DNA from: an uncultured Actinomycetes bacterium
GTDB lineage: Bacteria; Actinomycetota; Thermoleophilia; Miltoncostaeales; Miltoncostaeaceae
Reading direction: 5' to 3'
DNA length: 5,124 nucleotides
Assembly (NCBI GenBank): GCA_903928615.1
Contig: CAIYRJ010000151.1
Span: 1-5,124 of the forward strand
In this document: positions 1-5,124 of the stretch, piece after piece
Numbering within the stretch: the stretch's first letter is position 1
Layout: the number at the start of each line of letters is the position of its first letter
The notes under the pieces: model-generated
The model's database searches: none
What the model was told of the DNA's origin: nothing
What the model saw: the letters and a program-made list of their open reading frames with translations, nothing else
Made by a program: the position numbers and the translations under genes

Positions 1-945
1 CTCGCGGCGCTCGCCGCCCGTCCCGGCGAGCGGGTGTCCGGGGGGGCTCTCGCGCGCGAGCTCGGGTGCTCGCGCGCGGCGGTGCACCGGCATGTCGACG
101 CCCTGCGCGCCGCCGGGGTGCCCATCGACGCCACGCGGGCCGGCTACGTGCTCGACCCCGCGGCCGATCCCGTGGTGCCCTCGGCGGTGATGCCCCTGCT
201 GTCGTCGCCGCTGGCCGGGCCGGTCACATGGACCCCCGAGATCGGCTCCACCAACGACGACGCGGCGGCGCTCGCGCGCCGCGGTGCGCCCGAGGGAACC
301 GTGATCGGATCGGACCACCAGACGGCGGGGCGGGGGAGGCGGGGCCGCGCGTGGCTCGATGCCCCGGGCGAGGCCCTGATGTTCACCGTCATCCTGAGGC
401 CGAGGGTCGGCCCCGTGGGCGCGGGCATGCTGCCGATCGTGGTGGCGCTCGGGCTGGCGGACGGGCTGGAGGCCTGCGGGGTGGCGGGCGTGGAGATCGC
501 ATGGCCCAATGACGTGCTCGCCGGCGGCACGAAGGTGGCGGGCATCCTCTGCGAGATGTCCGCCGACCAGGAGCGGGTGGCCTGGGCGGTGGCCGGCATG
601 GGCATCAACGTGGGCCCGGTGCCCGACGTGCCCGGATCGCGTTGGACCCCCGGATCGCTCGCAGCCCTTGGCACGCGCCCGCGGCGGGGCGACCTGCTCG
701 TCGCGGTGCTCGGCGCGATCGGGCGGCGCTACGAGGCGTGGCTCGAGCACGGGCCGGACGGCGTGGTGGCCGCCTTCGGACGGCGCGACCACCTGGCCGG
801 ACGTCGCGTCACGGTGGGCACGCCCACCGGGGACGTGGTCGGAGCGGGATGCGGCATCGACGCGCTCGGCCGGCTCGTGATCGCGGTCGATGGCGATGAG
901 GTGGCGCTGTCATCGGGCGAGGTGACGGGAGTCGACCGCGGCTGA
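1..945 (+). CDS. birA: Biotin-protein ligase BirA with N-terminal DNA-binding domain (5' end cut by window edge)
   Basis: The product activates biotin with ATP to biotinyl-5'-AMP and transfers it to the acceptor lysine of biotin carboxyl carrier domains in the cytoplasm. The frame is open from base 1. The 11 codons before the first GTG (base 34) read as the first helix of the BirA winged helix-turn-helix, so the real start lies upstream and the GTG is internal. Counting from base 1: winged HTH about residues 1-50 (ELGCSRAAVHRH recognition region), GSTN 82-85, biotinyl-AMP loop GRGRRGR 110-116, WPND 168-171, the biotin-contact lysine K178 in TKVAGIL, GMGINV 199-204, and an SH3-like C-terminal domain about 268-308. 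The spacing from GRGRRGR to the lysine (68) equals that of E. coli BirA (115 and 183), so only about five residues are missing. The HTH makes it a potential biotin-responsive repressor as well as a ligase. It ends 59 bases before the next gene. Confidence 0.94.
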   Translation, partial: LAALAARPGERVSGGALARELGCSRAAVHRHVDALRAAGVPIDATRAGYVLDPAADPVVPSAVMPLLSSPLAGPVTWTPEIGSTNDDAAALARRGAPEGTVIGSDHQTAGRGRRGRAWLDAPGEALMFTVILRPRVGPVGAGMLPIVVALGLADGLEACGVAGVEIAWPNDVLAGGTKVAGILCEMSADQERVAWAVAGMGINVGPVPDVPGSRWTPGSLAALGTRPRRGDLLVAVLGAIGRRYEAWLEHGPDGVVAAFGRRDHLAGRRVTVGTPTGDVVGAGCGIDALGRLVIAVDGDEVALSSGEVTGVDRG

Positions 946-955
946 CCGCGCGGCG

Positions 956-961
956 TATCCT
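956..961 (+). promoter_or_regulatory. Possible -10 box TATCCT upstream of lipoprotein 1
   Basis: TATCCT fits the TANNNT pattern of a housekeeping sigma -10 box and lies 43 bases before the ATG at 1005, within the short gap after birA. A weak -35 candidate, TCGACC at 932-937, sits 18 bases upstream, overlapping the last birA codons. Read-through from birA is equally possible; the support is sequence resemblance only. Confidence 0.25.
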
Positions 962-991
962 CACCGCGAGCAGCACGACAACCCCCGGGAC

Positions 992-997
992 GAGGAG
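992..997 (+). promoter_or_regulatory. Ribosome binding site GAGGAG for lipoprotein 1
   Basis: GAGGAG is complementary to the anti-Shine-Dalgarno end of 16S rRNA and is seven bases from the ATG at 1005. It supports that start, which also places a standard lipoprotein signal peptide at the N-terminus. Confidence 0.7.
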
Positions 998-1004
998 CAC
1001 TGGA

Positions 1005-1577
1005 ATGCGTGGACTGAGGAAGACGGCCGCGGGCGTGGCAGCGGTGGCACTTGCCGCCGGCGTCATCGCCGGATGCGGCAGCAGCAGCGACACCGCGAGC
1101 ACCGCGGCGGCGGAGAGCGCGGCGACATCCACGACCGCGGAGCTCACGCAGGCGGAGTACGTGGCGAAGGCGAACGCCATCTGCAGGAAGATCGATGACG
1201 TCACGAGCACGCTGGGTGACAACGTCGACACCGAGACGCTCGAGCAGGCGCAGGCCGAGCTGGACAAGGCCGTCACGGCAGCACGGGAGGGCGTGGCAGA
1301 GCTGAAGGCGCTCGTGCCGCCGGCTGCCCTTGCGGCTGCCCACGCCACCCTCGTCCAGACGAGCGGCGACGCAAACGAACTGGGGTCGAAGATCATCAGC
1401 GCCGCCCTCGCGGGCAACCTCGACGACCCCGCCATCATGGAGGAGGCCAAGCAGGCCGAGTCCCTCGTGGCGAAGCAGCTCGCCGCGGCGAAGGAGCTGG
1501 GGCTCTCCGACTGCTTCACCGGGAACACCACCGACACCATGGATGACGACGGTGCCGATGACGGGGCGAACGATTAG
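1005..1577 (+). CDS. Small predicted lipoprotein with conserved Cys pair (paralogue of the next gene), function unknown
   Basis: A 190-residue protein starting at an ATG with a GAGGAG ribosome site. Residues 1-23 form a lipoprotein signal peptide: basic MRGLRK, an Ala/Val hydrophobic core, and lipobox IAGC with the lipidated Cys at 24. A low-complexity Ser/Thr/Ala linker (about 25-46) follows, then a mostly helical Ala/Glu/Lys-rich domain with EYV..A.A.C (Cys60), LVPPAxLxxAHxxLV (103-117) and a late Cys170. Cys60 and Cys170 could form a disulfide outside the membrane; that is inference. The tail (about 175-190) is strongly acidic, with Asp/Asn/Gly. I do not recognise an enzymatic motif. Related Ala-rich lipoproteins with a 'NAIC ... 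LG..DC' pattern are, from memory, common in Thermoleophilia-type actinobacteria and annotated hypothetical. A terminator lies just after the stop, so it may be the last gene of its transcript. Confidence 0.87.
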   Translation: MRGLRKTAAGVAAVALAAGVIAGCGSSSDTASTAAAESAATSTTAELTQAEYVAKANAICRKIDDVTSTLGDNVDTETLEQAQAELDKAVTAAREGVAELKALVPPAALAAAHATLVQTSGDANELGSKIISAALAGNLDDPAIMEEAKQAESLVAKQLAAAKELGLSDCFTGNTTDTMDDDGADDGAND

Positions 1578-1584
1578 CGCCTGA

Positions 1585-1608
1585 TTTCCGGAGGCTCCAC
1601 CCCGGAAA
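1585..1608 (+). promoter_or_regulatory. Alternative hairpin that competes with the terminator stem
   Basis: TTTCCGG (1585-1591) is complementary to CCGGAAA (1602-1608) across a 10-base loop. The second arm shares bases 1604-1608 with the left arm of the terminator, so the two stems exclude each other. GGCTCC (1593-1598) and GGAGCC (1619-1624) give another overlapping pairing. Such geometry can act as antitermination, but the competing stem is much shorter than the 16-bp terminator and starts only 7 bases after the stop codon, so chance similarity is quite possible. Confidence 0.2.
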
Positions 1609-1663
1609 CCCCACCCCGGGAGCCAGGCGATGGCGTTCCGGGGTGGGGTTTCCCCGCCTTTTT
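1604..1663 (+). terminator. Strong Rho-independent terminator after lipoprotein 1
   Basis: A perfect 16-bp inverted repeat, GGAAACCCCACCCCGG (1604-1619) and CCGGGGTGGGGTTTCC (1638-1653), encloses an 18-base loop that can itself pair GCCA with TGGC. Five T residues (1659-1663) follow after a five-base GC-rich step. No A-tract precedes the left arm, so it should work on + strand transcription only. The site separates the two paralogous lipoprotein genes. Confidence 0.85.
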
Positions 1664-1666
1664 GCG

Positions 1667-1672
1667 TAAGGT
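1667..1672 (+). promoter_or_regulatory. Possible -10 box TAAGGT upstream of lipoprotein 2
   Basis: TAAGGT fits TANNNT and lies directly after the terminator T-tract, a place where a new transcript would need to begin. It would give a 5' leader of roughly 85 bases before the ATG at 1766. There is no convincing -35 hexamer, since that region is the terminator's right arm. The leader is GC-rich with only a small hairpin (1710-1722); I see no known riboswitch in it. Confidence 0.28.
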
Positions 1673-1755
1673 TCCGGCACGCCGTTCCCCCGGCCTGTCG
1701 TCGGACGCCCGAGCGCCGCTCGCGCCGCGCCACCCCGGCGGCCACTCAGCGAAGT

Positions 1756-1759
1756 GGAG
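1756..1759 (+). promoter_or_regulatory. Ribosome binding site GGAG that fixes the lipoprotein 2 start
   Basis: GGAG lies six bases before the ATG at 1766 and overlaps the alternative in-frame GTG at 1754. Using the GTG would put the ribosome site inside the gene, so the ATG is the better start. Confidence 0.65.
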
Positions 1760-1765
1760 AAGCTA

Positions 1766-2314
1766 ATGAAGACCTCACGTACCGCCGCCATCGTGCTCGG
1801 CGCCGTCGCTCTTGGCAGCATCGGCTTCATCGGTTGCGGCAGTTCCGACACGCCGGCGACGACTGCGGCCGCCACGGCTGAGTCCGGTAACGCCGGGCAG
1901 CAACTGACCGCCGAGGAGTACGTCAGCGCGGCCGACGCGGTATGCAAGGAAGCCACTACCAAGCTGGAGGCGCTCACCCAGCCCAGCGACCCTGCCGAGC
2001 TGAAGGCATACGTCGCGGAGACAGCGACCCTCTCGGCGTCCGTAGCGGAGGCCCTGACCACGCTCGTCCCGCCCGCCGACCTCGAGACCGCACACAAGGC
2101 GCTCGTCGAAGCAGCGTTTAACCAGACGGAGTTCATCAACCAGGTCGCCGCCGAGGTCCCGGACCCCGCGACGGATGCGGATGTCACCGCAGCGGTGGAG
2201 AAGCTCACGAGTGCCGATGCGGAGGCGCTCGAGGCCGAGAGCAAGGCTGCGGCGGCTGAGCTCGGTCTCGCCGAGTGCGGGAAGGATGCCGCGGGCGCCG
2301 ACTCGGCGGAGTAG
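1766..2314 (+). CDS. Small predicted lipoprotein with conserved Cys pair (paralogue of the previous gene), function unknown
   Basis: A 182-residue protein. I chose the ATG at 1766 over an in-frame GTG at 1754 because the GGAG site is correctly spaced and the start then aligns with the paralogue upstream. Signal peptide 1-23, lipobox FIGC with lipidated Cys24 (Phe at -3 is less usual), a Thr/Ala/Ser linker to about residue 46, then LTAEEYV and Cys60, LVPPAxLxxAHxxLV at 100-114, and Cys171 in ELGLAEC. The lipid Cys and second Cys are at identical positions to the upstream gene and the third differs by one, so the pair is an old tandem duplication that has diverged strongly between the anchors. 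It lacks the long acidic tail. The mature part is probably helical, anchored on the outer face of the membrane. Function is unknown. The dehydrogenase gene starts 21 bases after its stop. Confidence 0.87.
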   Translation: MKTSRTAAIVLGAVALGSIGFIGCGSSDTPATTAAATAESGNAGQQLTAEEYVSAADAVCKEATTKLEALTQPSDPAELKAYVAETATLSASVAEALTTLVPPADLETAHKALVEAAFNQTEFINQVAAEVPDPATDADVTAAVEKLTSADAEALEAESKAAAAELGLAECGKDAAGADSAE

Positions 2315-2322
2315 CGCGCCGG

Positions 2323-2328
2323 TAGCAT
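2323..2328 (+). promoter_or_regulatory. -10 box TAGCAT placed for a leaderless mRNA of the dehydrogenase
   Basis: TAGCAT lies in CCGGTAGCAT and is followed by seven bases and then the GTG start at 2336. That spacing puts transcription start on the start codon itself, the arrangement of leaderless genes common in actinobacteria. No Shine-Dalgarno sequence is visible before this GTG, which agrees. No good -35 is seen. The box overlaps the end region of lipoprotein 2. Confidence 0.55.
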
Positions 2329-2335
2329 CGCCGCC

Positions 2336-3340
2336 GTGAGGGCAGCGGTCTACCACGGGGCGGGTCGCCTCACGATCGACGATCACCCGGACCCCTCTGC
2401 GGGTCCGGGTGAGATCGTCATCCGCACGCGGGCGTGCGGGATCTGCGGCACCGACCTCATGCAGTGGTACCAGGACACCAAGGCCCCGGTGGTGCTCGGG
2501 CACGAGCCCGTGGGCGACGTGGTGCAGGCGGGGGAGGGGGCGCCCTTCGACGTGGGCGACCGCGTGTTCGTGCACCACCACGTGCCGTGCCTCGAGTGCG
2601 ACCTCTGCCTCGCGGGCCGCGACACCCTGTGCGAACGCTTCCGGGCCACGCGCATCGACCCCGGTGGTCTGGCCGAGCTCATTCGCGTGCCGGCCGAGAA
2701 TGTGGAGATCGACGTCCACCACGTGCCCGACGACATGGACGACGAGGCCGCGACCCTCATCGAGCCCCTCGCGTGCATCCTGCGCGGGCAGCGGCTCGCG
2801 GGCGTCGGGCCGGGCTCGCGCGTGGTCATCGTGGGTGCCGGGTCAATGGGGCTCATGGAGGCCGAGCTCGCCGCGGTGCTGGGGGCATCGCAGGTGGTGG
2901 TCATCGAGCCCAACGCCGATCGCAGGCCGGCTGCCGCGGCGCTGGGGGCCACCGTGCTGGCGTCGTGCGATCCGGATGCCGTGCGCGAGGCACTCGGGGG
3001 TGAGCTCGCGCACCAGGTGATCGTGTGCACCCACAGCCATGCGGCGATGAACGACGCCCTGCACCTGGCGGGGCCGGCGGGGGTGGTGCAGTACTTCGCG
3101 CCCACGCCGCCGGGGGAGATGGTGCCGCTCGACCTCGGCGCGGTGTTCTGGCGCGAGGTCCACCTGCAGTCCACCTACTCGGCGGGCCCCGCGGACATCC
3201 GCGACGCGCTCGACCTGCTGGCCAGGGGGCGGGTGCGGTGCGAGGGGATCGTCACGCACCACGTGCCGTTCGCCGACGTGGACGAGGCCTTCCGCCTGGC
3301 CCGCACGGGCGAGGCCCTGAAGGTCGTCATCGACTTCTGA
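2336..3340 (+). CDS. Zinc-dependent medium-chain dehydrogenase (alcohol/polyol/threonine dehydrogenase-like)
   Basis: A 334-residue cytoplasmic NAD(P)-dependent oxidoreductase of the MDR superfamily, full length for the family; the start [10 protein letters not shown] is the usual first strand. Catalytic zinc ligands are visible: Cys37 in CGICGTD, His56-Glu57 in GHE, and Glu143 in the LIEPLAC segment. The structural zinc lobe is intact: Cys85, Cys88, Cys91, Cys99. The Rossmann fold (about 160-290) has GAGSMG (167-172), and the acidic Glu191 at the end of the second strand favours NAD over NADP. Substrate cannot be read from sequence; members of this branch oxidise threonine, sorbitol and other polyols or alcohols. 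The sequence HHVP occurs three times (81-84, 128-131, 308-311). It is probably leaderless, begins 21 bases after lipoprotein 2, and ends 95 bases before aceB. A 12-bp hairpin lies in codons 16-26. Confidence 0.94.
   Translation: MRAAVYHGAGRLTIDDHPDPSAGPGEIVIRTRACGICGTDLMQWYQDTKAPVVLGHEPVGDVVQAGEGAPFDVGDRVFVHHHVPCLECDLCLAGRDTLCERFRATRIDPGGLAELIRVPAENVEIDVHHVPDDMDDEAATLIEPLACILRGQRLAGVGPGSRVVIVGAGSMGLMEAELAAVLGASQVVVIEPNADRRPAAAALGATVLASCDPDAVREALGGELAHQVIVCTHSHAAMNDALHLAGPAGVVQYFAPTPPGEMVPLDLGAVFWREVHLQSTYSAGPADIRDALDLLARGRVRCEGIVTHHVPFADVDEAFRLARTGEALKVVIDF
2383..2412 (+). repeat. Perfect 12-bp inverted repeat inside the 5' coding part of the dehydrogenase
   Basis: TCACCCGGACCC (2383-2394) and GGGTCCGGGTGA (2401-2412) pair perfectly around a six-base loop, starting 47 bases after the first base of the gene. 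No T-tract follows, so it is not a classical terminator. In the predicted leaderless mRNA it would be a strong early stem. It encodes the linker around residues 16-26. Confidence 0.6.
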
Positions 3341-3370
3341 CGCACGTGGCACCGGGCCGCCGCCGCCCGG

Positions 3371-3376
3371 TAGGGT
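3371..3376 (+). promoter_or_regulatory. Probable -10 box TAGGGT upstream of aceB
   Basis: TAGGGT lies in CCGGTAGGGT, closely matching CCGGTAGCAT before the dehydrogenase gene. It would start transcription near 3383 and give a leader of about 53 bases to the aceB ATG. No clear -35 hexamer is seen 16-18 bases upstream. The 95-base gap after the dehydrogenase stop agrees with a separate promoter. Confidence 0.42.
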
Positions 3377-3426
3377 TCCCGATCCGCGCTCGCAGACGGG
3401 CGCGTGCTTCCCTTGAACACGGTCAC

Positions 3427-3431
3427 GGAGG
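3427..3431 (+). promoter_or_regulatory. Ribosome binding site GGAGG that fixes the aceB start
   Basis: GGAGG stands four bases before the ATG at 3436. The reading frame is open further upstream, to an ATG at 3025 inside the dehydrogenase gene, but that extension overlaps a certain gene in another frame and reads as Arg/Gly/Pro-rich shadow translation. This site and the family length favour 3436. Confidence 0.8.
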
Positions 3432-3435
3432 ACCA

Positions 3436-5031
3436 ATGTCCGATTCGCAGCTTCCGGAAGGCGTCGAGATCCTCGAGGTCGTCTCCCCTGAGATGGCGGA
3501 GATCCTCACCCCGGAGGCGCTGTCGTTCGTAGCCGGGCTCCAGCGCGAGTTCAACGACCGCCGCAAGGAGCTCCTGGCCGCCCGCGCCGCCCGGCAGGGC
3601 GCGTTCGAGGCCGGCGAGCGCCCGGACTTCCTCCCCGAGACCAAGCACATCCGCGACGACCCGTCGTGGCAGATCGCCCCGCTTCCGGACGACCTGCAGG
3701 ACCGCCGCGTGGAGATCACCGGCCCCGTCGATCGCAAGATGGTCATCAACGCCCTCAACTCGGGCGCGAAGATGTTCATGTCGGACTTCGAGGACTCCAA
3801 CACGCCCACGTGGCACAACACGATCCTCGGCCAGATCAACCTGCGCGACGCCGTGCGCCGCACCATCACGTTCGAGTCGCCCGAGGGCAAGAAGTACGCC
3901 CTGGGCGACGAGATCGCGGTGCTGCTGGTGCGCCCGCGCGGGTGGCACCTGAACGAGAAGCACGTGCTCGTGGACGGCGAGCCGATGTCGGCCGGCATCT
4001 TCGACTTCGGCCTCTTCTTCTTCCACAACGCGAAGGAGCAGCTCTCGCGCGGCACGGGCCCGTACTTCTACCTGCCGAAGATGGAGAGCCACCTCGAGGC
4101 GCGCCTCTGGAACGACATCTTCGTGAAGGCGCAGGATGACCTCGGCGTGCCGCAGGGCACGATCAAGGGCTGCGTGCTCATCGAGACCATCCTCGCCGCG
4201 TTCGAGATGGAGGAGATCCTCTACGAGCTGCGCGAGCACTCGGCCGGCCTCAACTGCGGCCGTTGGGACTACATCTTCTCGTGCATCAAGAAGTTCCGCA
4301 CCGACCCGGACTTCGTGCTGGCGGACCGCGCGCTGGTCACCATGACCAGCCGCTTCATGCGCGCCTACTCGCTGCTGGCCATCAAGACCTGCCACAAGCG
4401 CGGCGCCCAGGCCATGGGCGGCATGGCGGCGCAGATCCCGATCAAGAACGACCCCGAGGCCAACGAGGCCGCCATCTCCAAGGTGCGCGCCGACAAGGAG
4501 CGCGAGGCCGGCGACGGCCACGACGGCACGTGGGTGGCGCACCCCGGCCTGGTGCCGATCGCCATGGACGCCTTCGACGCCGTGCTGGGCGACAAGCCCA
4601 ACCAGGTGGACCGCCTGCGCGACGACGTCACGGTGACCGGTGCCGAGCTCCTCGACTTCGAGCCTGAGGGCCCGATCACCGAGGCGGGCCTTCGCACCAA
4701 CGTGAACGTGGGAATCCAGTACCTCGGCGCCTGGCTCGCCGGCGTGGGCTGCGTGCCCATCAACAACCTGATGGAGGACGCCGCCACGGCGGAGATCTCG
4801 CGCTCGCAGGTGTGGCAGTGGATCCGCTCGCCGAAGGGCCAGCTCGAGGACGGCCGGGACATCGACGAGACGCTCTTCCGCGAGGTGCTGGGCGAGGAGC
4901 TCGAGAAGGTCAAGGCCCAGTTCGGCGACGCCGGGCGCTACGAGGAAGGCGCAAAGCTCTTCGGCCAGATCACGGCCTCGGAGGACTTCGTCGACTTCCT
5001 CACGCTGCCGGCGTACGAGATGATCGACTAG
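3436..5031 (+). CDS. aceB: Malate synthase A (glyoxylate cycle)
   Basis: A 531-residue TIM-barrel enzyme that condenses glyoxylate with acetyl-CoA to give malate, allowing growth on acetate or fatty acids. The length equals that of class A malate synthases. Visible hallmarks: [14 protein letters not shown] (113-126), catalytic Arg166 in [19 protein letters not shown] (213-222), Glu250 and Asp278 as the expected magnesium ligands, the family signature with [11 protein letters not shown] at 271-281, and catalytic-base region [11 protein letters not shown] with Asp448. The C-terminus [10 protein letters not shown] is complete. Codons are strongly C-ending (glycine almost always GGC) compared with the GGG-rich dehydrogenase and birA, which suggests high expression. 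No isocitrate lyase gene is in the window. The last eight codons lie inside the perfect palindrome at the right edge, but the reading to the stop agrees with the family, so the left arm is the genuine copy. Confidence 0.98.
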   Translation: MSDSQLPEGVEILEVVSPEMAEILTPEALSFVAGLQREFNDRRKELLAARAARQGAFEAGERPDFLPETKHIRDDPSWQIAPLPDDLQDRRVEITGPVDRKMVINALNSGAKMFMSDFEDSNTPTWHNTILGQINLRDAVRRTITFESPEGKKYALGDEIAVLLVRPRGWHLNEKHVLVDGEPMSAGIFDFGLFFFHNAKEQLSRGTGPYFYLPKMESHLEARLWNDIFVKAQDDLGVPQGTIKGCVLIETILAAFEMEEILYELREHSAGLNCGRWDYIFSCIKKFRTDPDFVLADRALVTMTSRFMRAYSLLAIKTCHKRGAQAMGGMAAQIPIKNDPEANEAAISKVRADKEREAGDGHDGTWVAHPGLVPIAMDAFDAVLGDKPNQVDRLRDDVTVTGAELLDFEPEGPITEAGLRTNVNVGIQYLGAWLAGVGCVPINNLMEDAATAEISRSQVWQWIRSPKGQLEDGRDIDETLFREVLGEELEKVKAQFGDAGRYEEGAKLFGQITASEDFVDFLTLPAYEMID

Positions 5032-5124
5032 GCGCAACCCCGGTGTCAGGCACTTAACCGTCGGCCGACGGTTAAGTGCCTGACACCGGGGTTGCGCCTA
5101 GTCGATCATCTCGTACGCCGGCAG
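5005..5124. repeat. Perfect 120-bp loop-less palindrome running to the window end (likely fold-back)
   Basis: The centre is between 5064 and 5065; every base from 5005 to 5064 pairs with its partner from 5124 down to 5065. The outer parts (5005-5031 and 5098-5124) are the last eight aceB codons plus stop and their reverse complement. The inner part (5032-5097) is extragenic, with arms containing GGTGTCAGGCACTTAACCG. The inner element could be a natural repeat or hairpin after aceB, though it has no T-tract. The outer mirror copy of coding sequence is best explained by an assembly or library fold-back; whether the symmetry continues past 5124 cannot be seen. Confidence 0.97.

Noticed and set aside
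34..36. GTG at 34 as the birA start
   Set aside because: The in-frame residues before it match the first helix of the BirA HTH domain, and motif spacing against E. coli BirA indicates that the N-terminus is off the window edge.
936..953. CCGCG/CGCGG hairpin at the birA stop as a terminator
   Set aside because: Only five pairs, with no T-tract after it.
729..1745. Minus-strand open frame covering birA end, lipoprotein 1 and the terminator
   Set aside because: It reads through a clear terminator palindrome and two + strand genes, and its composition is typical of a reverse-strand shadow.
3025..3435. N-terminal extension of malate synthase to an ATG at 3025
   Set aside because: It overlaps the end of the dehydrogenase in another frame, is low-complexity shadow sequence, and the ATG at 3436 has a good ribosome site and gives the usual family length.
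3175..5037. Long open frame on the minus strand opposite aceB
   Set aside because: It is antisense to a certain malate synthase gene, with Arg/Val/Leu/His-rich shadow composition and no recognisable domain; its start also falls next to the palindrome. High-GC coding sequence commonly leaves such frames open.
5049..5080. TTAACC-N10-GGTTAA as a BirA operator
   Set aside because: The known operator type has about 14-15 bases between half-sites and TTGT-type outer bases. Here the spacer is 10, the outer bases are CAC/GTG, the site is 3' of a gene, and the right arm may be a fold-back artifact.
5099..5124. A second, convergent partial malate synthase gene on the minus strand
   Set aside because: The 26 bases are an exact mirror of 5005-5030; with no mismatch and symmetry through the spacer, a fold-back is more likely than a second gene.

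Overview
This is a GC-rich window (well above 60% G+C by eye) with five protein genes, all on the + strand and tightly packed. The base composition, GTG starts, a likely leaderless gene with a TAGNNT -10 box, and small lipoproteins with a conserved Cys pair suggest an actinobacterium, perhaps Thermoleophilia-like. That placement is inference; no rRNA or other phylogenetic marker is present.

Layout. Bases 1-945 hold a biotin-protein ligase (birA) whose N-terminal few residues lie off the left edge; it keeps a DNA-binding wing-helix domain. Two small lipoprotein genes follow (1005-1577 and 1766-2314). They are clearly paralogues: lipobox Cys24 and Cys60 fall at identical positions and a late Cys at 170/171. 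Between them, in 188 bases, sits a strong intrinsic terminator with a 16-bp perfect stem. Next is a zinc-dependent medium-chain dehydrogenase (2336-3340), probably translated from a leaderless mRNA. Last is a complete class A malate synthase (aceB, 3436-5031), the glyoxylate-cycle enzyme that condenses glyoxylate with acetyl-CoA. No non-genic stretch exceeds 300 bases.

The right end is the strangest part. Bases 5005-5124 form a perfect 120-bp palindrome with no loop, so the last 60 bases are the reverse complement of the last 8 codons, stop codon and trailer of aceB. The simplest reading is an assembly or sequencing fold-back seeded at a real palindromic repeat just after aceB. A hairpin replicon end or a true tail-to-tail inverted duplication are less likely alternatives.

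The genes do not form one obvious pathway. birA (biotinylation of acyl-CoA carboxylases) and aceB (acetyl-CoA use through glyoxylate) both touch acetyl-CoA metabolism, but the separate promoters and the terminator suggest several short transcription units. I see no phage, CRISPR, insertion sequence, tRNA or defence system.
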